From the NCBI GenBank assembly GCA_028713285.1, contig JAQTOP010000014.1, positions 1-49,751 of the forward strand: DNA of 49,751 bases. Reading direction: 5' to 3'. This document shows positions 30,210-38,918 of the stretch, piece after piece. The notes below the pieces were generated by a model that had not been told where the DNA came from, did no database searches, and saw nothing but the letters and a program-made list of their open reading frames with translations. The translations under genes and the position numbers were made by a program. This stretch comes from Terrimicrobiaceae bacterium (lineage in GTDB: Bacteria > Verrucomicrobiota > Verrucomicrobiia > Chthoniobacterales > JAATET01). Within the stretch, counting starts at the first letter, position 1. Each line of letters begins with the position of its first letter.

Positions 30210-31616
30210 CTAGAAAGTCACGCCCATGTGCAGCCCGAGAATATTCGCATTGTTCACAACCCCGGTGCCGTTCGGGCGAATGAGGTATTGCCAGAACGGC
30301 TGGACGTAGAGGAATTTGCTAAGTTGCACGCGGTAGTCGATCTCCACGACCGCCTCGTTCGTCTGGTGGATCGTCCTGCCGGCATCCTCCTCGGCAAGGA
30401 TTTTATCGTAGCTGTAGTTGCCAAGCGCGAAGGCGACGCCCAACTGATCCAGGTCGCGCCCGGGAATGAGGCCCTTATAGACCAGCCCCGAGTGGAAGTA
30501 GAACGGCAGGGTGTTGTCGTATTTCGGGGCATAGTTGATGAAGCTGAAGAAATAGAGCCCCTGCTCCCCCGGCTTGGTGGGCGCAATGTCAACCGGCTCC
30601 TTGAACGATTTCCCCTCCGAAGGGCCCTTCGCCAACGGCGCGGATTCGGCCTTCGCAGGCTCGCGAAAGAGCATCTGGTCCGCCTGCCAGTAGAATCCAT
30701 ATTTCGCGTCGTAGGTCGATTTGAAGAACGACTGGTTCTCCAGTCCCCAATAATAGCCGCCCATCGCATATTTTCCCGGCAGGCCGCCGATCTTCGGAGC
30801 CACGCCCGCCTCACTGATAAAATACAGGCCGTTTCGATGCGCCGGGTATGCCCCCTGCAAATCGAGGCCGTGATTGGAGGTCGCCACGGCATCGGGGATG
30901 GCCATGTAGAGCCCCGCCTGGGCGTAGGACCAGTTCGTCGGCTTGATTTTGGCGTACCCTCCCCACGCAGCATAGGTGCCGTTGAACGGGATATTGGCGC
31001 CGATCCCCTTCGTTTGGGTGATCGCGTTGTTCACGAACAGCTTCGATTCGGCCTGCTGCGCAAAGAAGTGGTAGGGATTTTGCCAGCCGCCGGAAATCGT
31101 GAACATGTCCTTCACGGGGAGCCAATCCCGCGACTCCCATGTCAGGAAAAACGGCATCAACCGCCATTGCTTGCCCAATTGGTATGCCGAGGGATTAAAG
31201 GCCGGGCTCGCTCCGACGTAGGCATTCGGATTCGCACCGTCGCGCCAGCGCACGGATCCTTGCGCACTCAGTCCCGGAAGTCCCGCCATTTTCTCCAGGT
31301 CGAGCTTGAGGCCAAGGGTGATCTCTTCGTCGAAAGCGCCGCGGGGCGAAGCGATTCCTCCACCGGTAATCCCGTAGAAAGTCCCCTTCCAGCTTCCGTA
31401 TGGAGTAATGCCGTGATCTTCGAGGGCATCCCTTGCGGCAAGCCAATTGCCAGATGCGTATTTTCCGTTCCACCATTCGGAGACGATGGCGCCTGTGGAC
31501 GGTGGATTCACCGCAGGCGCTCCGCCATGGAGCGGGACGAGTGCCGCAAGAGCCAGGATTCCAGCGTGAATGCCGATGGAGAGCGGTTTGCGCCGGTTCA
31601 TTGTGCGAATGGTCAT
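30210..31616 (-). CDS. OprB-family carbohydrate-selective porin
   Basis: 468 residues with a signal peptide (IGIHAGILALAALVPLHGGA). The mature part has SEWWNGKYASGNWLAARDAL, EDHGITPYGSWKGTFYGITG, alternating aromatic-rich strands, and ends ANILGLHMGVTF with C-terminal phenylalanine, as outer-membrane beta-barrels do. The EDHGI..YGSWKG region is the OprB-type opening. It probably lets mono- or oligosaccharides cross the outer membrane. It is the last gene downstream of the large glycosidase-like gene on the same strand, which supports import of glycan breakdown products. Substrate unknown. Confidence 0.88.
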   Translation of the reverse strand: MTIRTMNRRKPLSIGIHAGILALAALVPLHGGAPAVNPPSTGAIVSEWWNGKYASGNWLAARDALEDHGITPYGSWKGTFYGITGGGIASPRGAFDEEITLGLKLDLEKMAGLPGLSAQGSVRWRDGANPNAYVGASPAFNPSAYQLGKQWRLMPFFLTWESRDWLPVKDMFTISGGWQNPYHFFAQQAESKLFVNNAITQTKGIGANIPFNGTYAAWGGYAKIKPTNWSYAQAGLYMAIPDAVATSNHGLDLQGAYPAHRNGLYFISEAGVAPKIGGLPGKYAMGGYYWGLENQSFFKSTYDAKYGFYWQADQMLFREPAKAESAPLAKGPSEGKSFKEPVDIAPTKPGEQGLYFFSFINYAPKYDNTLPFYFHSGLVYKGLIPGRDLDQLGVAFALGNYSYDKILAEEDAGRTIHQTNEAVVEIDYRVQLSKFLYVQPFWQYLIRPNGTGVVNNANILGLHMGVTF

Positions 31617-31933
31617 GATTTGTCGATTGGGTCGGTGATTGGATTTTCGCCTCCCAAATCGAGCACGGACGATGCGAGCGGATGGTTTTCCCAGTTGAAT
31701 CCCGGGAGACTTTTTCCGCTAAATCATGAATCGTGTTCATGTGGATTGCTCCGAATGCCGCCCGGCACCGGGACAATCCCAGTCCTCGCGATCCATTCTC
31801 CTCGCCGGACGAATGCCCCGGTTCTCCCGCGAAGCGATCCGGCGCTCACCGCGCGCCGTCGGGCAAATGAACAAGCTGCCCGGGAGTCCCGCCGCGGGCG
31901 GAGCGCCGCAGCACGTGCGTGCTCCTCACCGGG
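31617..31933 (-). other. 317-bp porin leader, no gene
   Basis: No coding sequence is supported here. The region holds the dyad CATGAA-TCGTG-TTCATG (31725-31741), about 110 bp upstream of the porin start. Nothing else recognisable. Confidence 0.5.
31725..31741. promoter_or_regulatory. Candidate operator upstream of the porin gene
   Basis: Perfect 6-bp inverted repeat CATGAA/TTCATG with a 5-bp spacer. It is of the size bound by GntR- or LacI-type regulators; the GntR gene is 7 kb away in the same locus. No direct evidence ties the two. Confidence 0.3.
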
Positions 31934-34900
31934 TCACGGAAAGACTCCCGGCTCGAAGAAGCCCAGGGAAACGTCGCGCACGGCTCCCGCGCCTGGACCG
32001 TTCCACCGCACCAGTTCAATTTCGTTCTCCGCGCCGAAACGCATGAACGGCGTGAGATTGAGGCTCCATCGCTCGCCGATCATGTGGTGATGGCGGCGCA
32101 CCAGTTTGCCATTGATGAGCACGCTCACGAGGGCGCGGTCGCCCTCCACCGTCAAAACGGCGTTCTGCCCGCGATACTTGGTGTCAACGAAAGCCGTGCG
32201 CCGCAGGAATTGTGTGTTGAAGTCCCCGGGCAACGAGATCGGAGTCTCGTAGCGGAGGCCGTCTTTGGAAGGCGCCCACTTGCCGGCGAGGTTCAGCTTC
32301 GCTTGCGCCTCCGGCTCGAACGACAGCCAGCACTGGCCGCGCAAACCGGCCAGTACGCCGTCGCTCTGCACCTCGACGGCGAGGGTGTGCTGACTGCCGG
32401 GTTTCAAAGCCGCCAGGCTCTCGGCGATGTAGCCGCTATTGTTCATCGGCTTGACTTCACGGCCGTCCAGCCAGACGCGCCCCTTGTCGATAAACGAGGA
32501 GCCATTCCAACTGGTCAGCCACAACGAGACACGGCCCTTTGTCCATTTTGCGGGCACCGTAAAAGTCTTGCGAAACACTCCATGGCCCTTGCCGCCCTCA
32601 TCCTTGACATTCCAGATCCCAATGGGACGCGAAGCCCAACCGCGGTCGTCGAATTGCGCCGCCAGGAGCCGCGTGGCATCGGCCGCGCCTTCGAGTGTTT
32701 GAAATTTCCAATCGTCGGTCAAATCGTCGGCGTGCCGCTGAAACGGCGCGGGCAGCGGCCTGGCGGCTGGCTTCGTCGTGCCGCGCCACCACTTGCGCTG
32801 CAAATCGAACCACGCCGCCGGCGCCCGCGTGATCCGTCCCCGCGGGGTAAGGAAGACCTGCGTTTCCAGAGGATCGAGGGTGATATTGTCGAGCCGCGCG
32901 CCGTCCGGCGAGGCCGTCACGGGAAACTCCTTGCCGCCTCGCATGTCGATGGCGAAGGAAGGATTTTTTCCCTTCTCGAGCACGATGGAGACCGTCTGAC
33001 TCGCATCGTGCGACCAGTTGAACAGGGTCCAGGTGTCATAGAGCCCGTTGTTGGTGACGGCCGGGCGCAACCAAACCTGTTCGTTCTCCGGGGATAGGTG
33101 GCCGGCTTCGGGCTTGACGCCGCGCCAGTCCAGGAGGGCCGACAGCATTTCGCGCAACTGGATGGTCTCCGGGGAATTGGCGCCCGGCTCCACGCGGTCG
33201 AAAATTTTCGCGCCGGTGAACTTCGCGCCCAGCTCGACGATGAAACCCTTGCCCAGAGGCCGCATTCCCGCCGCCACGCTCCCGTCGCTCCAGAGCAGAA
33301 GGTTCTGCGCTTCGGGTGCGATTTTTTCCAGATGCAGCCCGTTGGCGCGCACCCCGTTCCAGTCCGCGCCATAGATCTTCTGGCCGGAAGCGGGTTTGAG
33401 GATTCCAGTCTGGGCAACGTTGCCGTCGGGCGTGAGCTGATCAATTCGCGTCACTTTGTAACCTGTGAGACGTGCAATCGGCCAGGAATTGGGAATCTCC
33501 GGTGTGTGACGCCCGGTCTGCCCCAAGGTAATGAAGGTGCCCCCGGCACGCACCCACCGCTCGATTTCCTTGACCATGGCTTCGTCCATCATCGAGGTGT
33601 TCGAGTCGATGATGACGCGGTAGGCGTCCGCGTCGCCGCTGGCAAACGAGCTTTGCGACAGGCCATCATATGGAAAATGACCGCGCAGCAACGCACCGGC
33701 GTTCCAGTTCCAACGTCCGCCGCCGATATTCTGATTTGGAGCGGAACCCCACGGATAGCCGGTCAATTGCGCGATGCGATCCGAATACAAGCAGGCAACC
33801 TCGGCTTTCGCGTAATGACTCTGCCCCATGAGCGAGAGCTGCTTGCGGACGGTTTCATATTCCGCCTTGATCTCCGGGTCCCAAAGGATGCTGCCGAGGT
33901 GGATAAAGTAGTCGATGCTCTGGATGCCCTCGGTCTGCCACAAGCCGAGCTGTTTCTTGAAATCCTCGATGTCTCTGGCCGGTCCGCCGGGCTCGACAGA
34001 GAAGGGAAGGTCGGCGCCGCGCATCAGCGCCGGCAGCACGTCCGCCCAAAATGCGCCCATGTAACCGGTATTCCGAAACTCCCCGCCATAGGCCACGGCC
34101 AGCGACTTGATGCCGTCCGCGTAGGCGTCGGGAGCCATCAAGGTGATTCCCTGATTCGGAGCCACCTGCCGGATCATCTCCATCCCGCGCCTGACTGTCT
34201 GCAACCGCGACCAGGCGGTGAAGTCGATGAAATCCACCCACTGCGCGTTGAGACCCTCGCCAAGGTTGGGGTACTGCCTGGGCTCGACCGTCGAGAGGTA
34301 AGTCCGGTAAGCGATGTAACCCTGCGGCAGGCGGATCGCCAGCGTGTTCCTGCCGCCCTTGAGCACCGACGTCACCTCCATCGCGCTCCAGTGCGGCTCG
34401 GTGCGCACGATCCTGCTGCGCCCGACTTCCTTCCCGTTCAGGACGACGCGCACCTCCTCACGGGCCGCCAGATTCAGGTCCCACAAATAAAGCCAGACGT
34501 GTCCGTTCTTGGCGGACCAATTGACGGGCAGGTCGAAATGGCGCCGGAACACGGCGGGACGCTTCGCCAGAAACAGTTGCCGGTCGTGCCCCGCGCCCGG
34601 CACTTCGGGCCAGCTCGAATCATCGAAATCGGCTTTGAACCATTCCTCGGGCGCCAGCTTCGACGCGGGCGTATGCTCCTGGTTCTCCTCCGGTTCGCCC
34701 GGCTCCGTGAGCTCCTCATAACCCACGCGCCACGCTCCTCCCACGTCGAGTGCCCGCGGCCCCCACCCGGCAAAGGATGCGATTTCCGGCACATGCACGT
34801 CGTTCCACGCTCCGAGGCTGACACCCCAGCGTTTGGCGACCGCCGCCAGCGTTCCGTATTTCCCCTCGAGGTATCGCCGATAGTCGGCGTCGGCGACCGG

Positions 34901-36373
34901 GCCGTATTCGAGAAAAATATCCTGCGCCCCGTGCTTCAACTCGCCGTGAGGCTCCAATACCGAAGTCACGTTCGGAGCAGCGGTATAGCGTCGAACCGCC
35001 TCCTGCAACTGCCCCAGTCTGTCGTCCTCCCCGGTGGTCGCGTTCCAGGATAAAACACCCTGTCCTCCCAGATAGGGGCTCATCAGGGAATGGAAGTTCC
35101 CGGTGAATCCGGGCATTTTCATCTGCGTCTGCTCGCGATAGCGATTGAGAAACCAGGACGGCTCGCCGCCGGCATTCGCTCCCAGGTGGATGTCCACCGG
35201 CAGACTGCGCTTTCTCGCTTCCTCGGCCACCCAGCCGCCCCAGCCATAGTTCATCATCCCCTCCGCGCTGTCTGTGGCGAGAGGACTCGTGTGCAACAAA
35301 ATCCCCGCCCGATCGTGCTCCCTGGCCCAGTCAAATTCGTGGACGAAATCGTAGGTGGCCTCGGTTTCACCCTTCGGCATCTGCCACGGCCAGTAATAAT
35401 GGCGGAAACAAAACCTGTCCCAGCGGTCCAGCCACATCGGCACCTCCACCTGCGCCGTGGTCGCCCCGGCGGGCTTGACCTGCTGGATGAGAGCCTGCAA
35501 TTCCCCGTCGCTCTTTGCCGCGAGGATGGTCACCTCGCTGGCGTCGCAATAGGCGGCGATGACGCCCTGCCCTCTTACCGCAAAGACGGTCGACGACGGA
35601 ACGGTCCCCGGCTTTGGGGTTACTCCGGGCAGGACTTGCAGATCGGAGAGATACTTGGCATGGAGAAGCTTTGCCCTGGCTTCGTCTTCTGAAAAGACTT
35701 GCAGCACCGAGCCGGCAGCCTCCTCCCAAAAAAGACCCGAAACCGTGCCATATCCCCGCAGGGTGATCGGCGCGAAGGTTTCTGTTGGCATTGTCGCAAG
35801 CGCATGCGCTCTCACGGGAATGCGCGCCGCGGCCGCCGCCGGCTCGACTCCCGAGGGCGCGGCCGCCTCCAGCGCGCTCAGCGCCTGCTGGGCCAGATCG
35901 GTCGCCTGGATCGGAAGCCGCTGCGTCGCTCCCGCGTGCCTGGCCGTCACGCTCACCGCATCCAGTCCGACAACTTCCACCGGGCTTCCCGCAGGCAGCT
36001 TCACCGAGCCGGCCACCTTTCCGCCGATGACGATCGGGAAGTCGGCGGCTTCGATCAGGACCACTTCCTTGGGCCAGCTTTCCCGATGTTCCAAAAGCCA
36101 GGCCAAAGGCTCAGGCCTCGGGGTCGGCGTCGGCGCAGGCGTCGGCGGGGGAGTGGGCGCCGCCGTTGGCGTGGGAATGGGCGCCTGGGCGGGCGTCGGT
36201 GACGGGATCGGCGTGGGGGTCGGAGTCGGCGTGGCGGTCCATTCACGAATCATCTTCCCGGCGGAATCCGCAATCCGCTTCGCCGCAGCCCGCGGCGACT
36301 CGTTATTGAAAAACATGACGGCGCCAAAAAGGACCGCCAGCAGGATGAGGAGAAAAAGAAAGGCGCGCTTCAT
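31934..36373 (-). CDS. Giant membrane-anchored glycosidase-like protein (beta-galactosidase-type architecture)
   Basis: 1479 residues from the ATG at 36371-36373 (MKRAFLFLLILLAVLFGAVM). Order: N-terminal membrane anchor; Pro/Thr-rich linker (residues ~45-90, TPTPTPTPIPSP); SH3-like strand region (VAGSVKLPAGSPVEVVGLD); TIM-barrel part from ~300 (FCFRHYYWPWQMPKGETE, FDWAREHDRAG, MSPYLGGQGVLSWNATTG, EPHGELKHGAQDIFLEYGP); galactose-binding-like sandwich (DDSSWPEVPGAG, AVFRRHFDLP); GATase-like beta-galactosidase segment (YRVIIDSNTSMMDEAMV, ERWVRAGGTFITLG); and a second jellyroll (LAAQFDDRGWASRPIGIWN). It lies before the porin gene. Polysaccharide-active, substrate unknown. A decayed paralogue lies at 41.5-42.7 kb. 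Confidence 0.7.
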   Translation of the reverse strand: MKRAFLFLLILLAVLFGAVMFFNNESPRAAAKRIADSAGKMIREWTATPTPTPTPIPSPTPAQAPIPTPTAAPTPPPTPAPTPTPRPEPLAWLLEHRESWPKEVVLIEAADFPIVIGGKVAGSVKLPAGSPVEVVGLDAVSVTARHAGATQRLPIQATDLAQQALSALEAAAPSGVEPAAAAARIPVRAHALATMPTETFAPITLRGYGTVSGLFWEEAAGSVLQVFSEDEARAKLLHAKYLSDLQVLPGVTPKPGTVPSSTVFAVRGQGVIAAYCDASEVTILAAKSDGELQALIQQVKPAGATTAQVEVPMWLDRWDRFCFRHYYWPWQMPKGETEATYDFVHEFDWAREHDRAGILLHTSPLATDSAEGMMNYGWGGWVAEEARKRSLPVDIHLGANAGGEPSWFLNRYREQTQMKMPGFTGNFHSLMSPYLGGQGVLSWNATTGEDDRLGQLQEAVRRYTAAPNVTSVLEPHGELKHGAQDIFLEYGPVADADYRRYLEGKYGTLAAVAKRWGVSLGAWNDVHVPEIASFAGWGPRALDVGGAWRVGYEELTEPGEPEENQEHTPASKLAPEEWFKADFDDSSWPEVPGAGHDRQLFLAKRPAVFRRHFDLPVNWSAKNGHVWLYLWDLNLAAREEVRVVLNGKEVGRSRIVRTEPHWSAMEVTSVLKGGRNTLAIRLPQGYIAYRTYLSTVEPRQYPNLGEGLNAQWVDFIDFTAWSRLQTVRRGMEMIRQVAPNQGITLMAPDAYADGIKSLAVAYGGEFRNTGYMGAFWADVLPALMRGADLPFSVEPGGPARDIEDFKKQLGLWQTEGIQSIDYFIHLGSILWDPEIKAEYETVRKQLSLMGQSHYAKAEVACLYSDRIAQLTGYPWGSAPNQNIGGGRWNWNAGALLRGHFPYDGLSQSSFASGDADAYRVIIDSNTSMMDEAMVKEIERWVRAGGTFITLGQTGRHTPEIPNSWPIARLTGYKVTRIDQLTPDGNVAQTGILKPASGQKIYGADWNGVRANGLHLEKIAPEAQNLLLWSDGSVAAGMRPLGKGFIVELGAKFTGAKIFDRVEPGANSPETIQLREMLSALLDWRGVKPEAGHLSPENEQVWLRPAVTNNGLYDTWTLFNWSHDASQTVSIVLEKGKNPSFAIDMRGGKEFPVTASPDGARLDNITLDPLETQVFLTPRGRITRAPAAWFDLQRKWWRGTTKPAARPLPAPFQRHADDLTDDWKFQTLEGAADATRLLAAQFDDRGWASRPIGIWNVKDEGGKGHGVFRKTFTVPAKWTKGRVSLWLTSWNGSSFIDKGRVWLDGREVKPMNNSGYIAESLAALKPGSQHTLAVEVQSDGVLAGLRGQCWLSFEPEAQAKLNLAGKWAPSKDGLRYETPISLPGDFNTQFLRRTAFVDTKYRGQNAVLTVEGDRALVSVLINGKLVRRHHHMIGERWSLNLTPFMRFGAENEIELVRWNGPGAGAVRDVSLGFFEPGVFP

Positions 36374-36446
36374 AAGGGATCGAGCGAAAAGAATCAACCG
36401 CGGATGAGACGAATGTCAGGAATAAAGCAGTCCGTCAAAGAGTGCG

Positions 36447-36462
36447 GGCCGGGGCCCCGGCC
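36447..36462. repeat. 16-bp perfect GC palindrome
   Basis: GGCCGGGGCCCCGGCC, in the spacer between PEP-CTERM gene 1 and the glycosidase-like gene, 25 bp past the terminator. May add to termination; otherwise unknown. Confidence 0.5.
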
Positions 36463-36486
36463 AATCCGATGCTAACACGACAAAAG

Positions 36487-36510
36487 CAACCCCGGCCGAA
36501 GCCGGGGTTG
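36487..36510 (-). terminator. Terminator of PEP-CTERM gene 1
   Basis: Perfect 10-bp stem CAACCCCGGC (36487-36496) / GCCGGGGTTG (36501-36510) with the stable loop TTCG on the minus strand, followed there by CTTTTGTCG. It separates the PEP-CTERM gene from the glycosidase-like gene, which must then have its own promoter; a minus-strand TTGACG occurs near 36435. Confidence 0.8.
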
Positions 36511-36541
36511 AAATTTACGGATTGGCAGGAGAACGCAAGGC

Positions 36542-37612
36542 TCACCCGAGCATTGCATGCCGCCTGCGCCTGCGAAGCAGGATCAAGCCCAGCAATCCCG
36601 CAGTGGCCAGGGCATAAGCGCCCGGCTCGGGGACTACGGCGAGACCGCCGAAACTGGTTGGAGTGGTGCCCGAATAGAGACGCATCGTGTCGTAGTCGGC
36701 ATTCACCCCTGGTCCATGAGCAAATCCCGCCTGATCCCAGACGCCATTCTTGAATGCAGTTGTCGTTGCCTCAACGATGCTCGCGTTGAGGTTAAATGAC
36801 GCCGCATACTGCAAGTCAGCGTTGGATGTGGTATCAATCGCGAGAAAATCCTGCCTCGCAAACACTTTCGCGGTAATCAAACCATTGGCATCCGTGCTGA
36901 ATGTAAAGCCAAGGTGATAACTACCCGGATTGCTGAAAAAGTCGGAATTGCCGTCCATGAAGGCGGATCCGGTTGTGCCGCTGGCCGACCCGTTGCCAAA
37001 CGTGAGTTTTGTATAGTTGGTCATCGCCCCGGTGCCGGTGTCCAATTGAAGCCGGACGGCGCCAAAACCCAGACCGCTAAAAATCAGCCGCATCCCGCTG
37101 GTACCCACACGGTTGTCCAAATTTGTAATCCCAGCAAGCCAATCGGCTGATCGGCCGTCGGGAACGGTATCCTTCACATCAAGCCGGGTGAATTCATCAA
37201 ATCCGCCGTTCAGATTGACGAAGGTGTTGGGACCATTGACGATGTCGGTGCCGGCAAGACTGGCAAAGGAGCTGGCCGCGGACGTGGGTGTATATTCAGC
37301 GAAAAAGCCGCTGCCGCCACCGGCGCCGGTGGAAGGCCAAAGGGTGTTCAGATAATTGCCGCTGCCCGTGGTAAGAGGGGGCGGCCCCTGAATACTGGAC
37401 ACAAAATTGGGACCGTTCCCGAAGATAGCGCCTGTGCCACCGATCGCGACGATGTCGCTTGCGCCACCGGTTCCTCCGCCGGTGCCGTTATAATCGGCCT
37501 CGAAGACGATGGCTGCGTTTGCGCCCGCTGCCGATAGCAGGAAGGATGTGACAATGGCCGCAAGGCCGGACGGAATCCGCCGGTTATGGCGGTGGGTAGG
37601 GGATGTTTTCAT
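36542..37612 (-). CDS. PEP-CTERM protein 1
   Basis: 356 residues from the ATG at 37610-37612. Signal peptide SGLAAIVTSFLLSAAGANAA; mature start IVFEADYNGTGGGTGGASD. The C-terminus is a textbook PEP-CTERM sorting signal: VPEPGAYALATAGLLGLILL followed by RRRRRHAMLG. In the family this is cut by exosortase at the outer face of the inner membrane during export. It is ~60% similar by eye to the next two PEP-CTERM proteins (shared: NTFVNLNGGFDEFTRLD, YHLGFTFSTDANGLITAKVF, ARQDFLAIDTTSNADLQYAA, NADYDTMRLYSG). Possible LamG-like sandwich; ligand unknown. Its leader holds a 15-bp tandem repeat. Confidence 0.9.
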   Translation of the reverse strand: MKTSPTHRHNRRIPSGLAAIVTSFLLSAAGANAAIVFEADYNGTGGGTGGASDIVAIGGTGAIFGNGPNFVSSIQGPPPLTTGSGNYLNTLWPSTGAGGGSGFFAEYTPTSAASSFASLAGTDIVNGPNTFVNLNGGFDEFTRLDVKDTVPDGRSADWLAGITNLDNRVGTSGMRLIFSGLGFGAVRLQLDTGTGAMTNYTKLTFGNGSASGTTGSAFMDGNSDFFSNPGSYHLGFTFSTDANGLITAKVFARQDFLAIDTTSNADLQYAASFNLNASIVEATTTAFKNGVWDQAGFAHGPGVNADYDTMRLYSGTTPTSFGGLAVVPEPGAYALATAGLLGLILLRRRRRHAMLG

Positions 37613-37614
37613 TG

Positions 37615-37659
37615 GTTTGTTGTTCTGTGTTTGGTTGTTCTGTGGGTTGTTGTTCTGTG
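37615..37659. repeat. Three 15-bp tandem repeats before PEP-CTERM gene 1
   Basis: Units GTTTGTTGTTCTGTG, TTTGGTTGTTCTGTG and GGTTGTTGTTCTGTG (37615-37659), directly upstream of the ATG. The unit length is a multiple of three and the frame is open, reading NPQNN-type residues. Copy-number change could alter leader length without a frameshift. Absent from the other two PEP-CTERM leaders. Confidence 0.75.
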
Positions 37660-37675
37660 GGTTTGCTAATATCTT

Positions 37676-37790
37676 CAGTGACAATCGGTTCAGGAAAATT
37701 GCTTGAACGGCCGCTTGGGATGGGAGGAGAAGGGCATTGGCCCCTGGACGATGGAAGGAGACCAGACCCGCGGTTGCGGCTCACGGCCCG
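37676..37790 (-). pseudogene. 3' remnant of a duplicated GntR regulator gene
   Basis: This ~115-bp stretch is a gapless copy of the final part of the GntR gene and its stop (38902-39016). Shared strings include GGTTCAGGAAAATTGCT and GGAAGGAG/AGAAGGAG. It is the last piece of a regulator that once preceded PEP-CTERM gene 1 and now forms the 3' end of PEP-CTERM gene 2. The leader beyond it is also shared (CCTGAACCGA...CTGAAGA). Confidence 0.8.
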
Positions 37791-38871
37791 CTTGGCTCCG
37801 CCTCCAAAGCGCGGTCAATCCCAGGAATCCCGCGGCTGAGGCGGCCAGAGCAAGAATACCCGGCTCAGGGACTGCGGCAAGCGCGTCAAAACTCGCCGGA
37901 GCACTGTCATAGAGACGCATCGTGTCGTAGTCGGCACTCGCCCCTGCACCCGCCGCGCTCACGAATCCGGCCTGATGCCAGGCGCCCGAATCGATCGGAT
38001 TTGGACCGATGGCGGTCGCATCGAGGTTAAAGGTGGCCGCATACTGCAAGTCGGCGTCGGATGTGGTATCAATCGCGCCAAAATCCTGCCTCGCAAATAC
38101 TTTCGCGGTAATCAGGCCATTGGCATCCGTGCTGAATGTCAAGCCCAAATGGTAATTATTCGGATCGTTGAAATAATCGGCCGTGCCGTCCATGTAGGCG
38201 ACATTGCCCGAGGCAAAACTGACAGAACCGTTGCCGGCGCTAAGTTTTGTATAGTTGGTAATGCCGGCGGCAGCGCCGGTATCCAACTGAAGGCGAATGG
38301 CGCCATAGCCCAGGCCACTAAAGGTCAGCGCCATCCCGTTGCTGCCGGATATCGTGGTTACAGTGTAAAATCCACTAAGCCAGGTGGCGGAACGTCCGAC
38401 GTCGCCAGGCCCGCCCGTGGTTCCCACATCCTTGATGTCGAGCCGGGCAAACTCATCGAAGCCGCCGTTCAGATTGACGAAGGTATTGGGACCGTTGACG
38501 ATGTTGGCACCGACGAAACTCGCGAGGGAACTGGCGGCGGACGCGGGGGTATAGTTGGCGAAAAAGCCGCTGCCGCCGGCGGCGCCGGTGGAAGGCCAAA
38601 GGGAGTTCAGATAGTTGCCACTTCCCGCATCAAGAGGGTTCGCCGATTGGTCGCTGGCGACAAAATTGGGGTTGTTGCCGGTGATCGTACCCGTGCCGCC
38701 GAGGGCGACGACATCGCTTGCACCACCGGAGCCTGAGTCGGAGCCGTTATAGTCGGCCTCGAAGACGAGGGCCGCGTTTGCGCCAGCCGCAGAGAGCAGG
38801 AGGGATGCGGAAAGGGCCCCAAGGCCGGACGAAAGGCGTCGGATAGGGGATTGGCCAGGGGGTGTCTTCAT
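37690..38871 (-). CDS. PEP-CTERM protein 2 with GntR-derived C-terminal tail
   Basis: 393 residues. Signal peptide GALSASLLLSAAGANAA and a mature domain like proteins 1 and 3 (NTFVNLNGGFDEFARLDIKD, YHLGLTFSTDANGLITAKVF). It has VPEPGILALAASAAGFLGLT and a short ALWRRSQ. Instead of ending there it carries ~30 more residues, including RVWSPSIVQGPMPFSS and PFKQFS. These match the last residues of the neighbouring GntR regulator (QVWPPSVIPGPLPFSS, SFEQFS), and the DNA (37676-37790) aligns without gaps to the end of that gene (38902-39016). The sorting signal is thus no longer at the very C-terminus, so normal processing may be impaired. Confidence 0.85.
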   Translation of the reverse strand: MKTPPGQSPIRRLSSGLGALSASLLLSAAGANAALVFEADYNGSDSGSGGASDVVALGGTGTITGNNPNFVASDQSANPLDAGSGNYLNSLWPSTGAAGGSGFFANYTPASAASSLASFVGANIVNGPNTFVNLNGGFDEFARLDIKDVGTTGGPGDVGRSATWLSGFYTVTTISGSNGMALTFSGLGYGAIRLQLDTGAAAGITNYTKLSAGNGSVSFASGNVAYMDGTADYFNDPNNYHLGLTFSTDANGLITAKVFARQDFGAIDTTSDADLQYAATFNLDATAIGPNPIDSGAWHQAGFVSAAGAGASADYDTMRLYDSAPASFDALAAVPEPGILALAASAAGFLGLTALWRRSQAGREPQPRVWSPSIVQGPMPFSSHPKRPFKQFS

Positions 38872-38918
38872 GATGCTACCTGTTTCTGGGGATTGTCGAT
38901 TCTTCAGCGAAAGTCGGT

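Noticed and set aside
37615-37659. CRISPR-like repeats
   Set aside because: The 15-bp units are contiguous without spacers, and no cas gene is present in the window.
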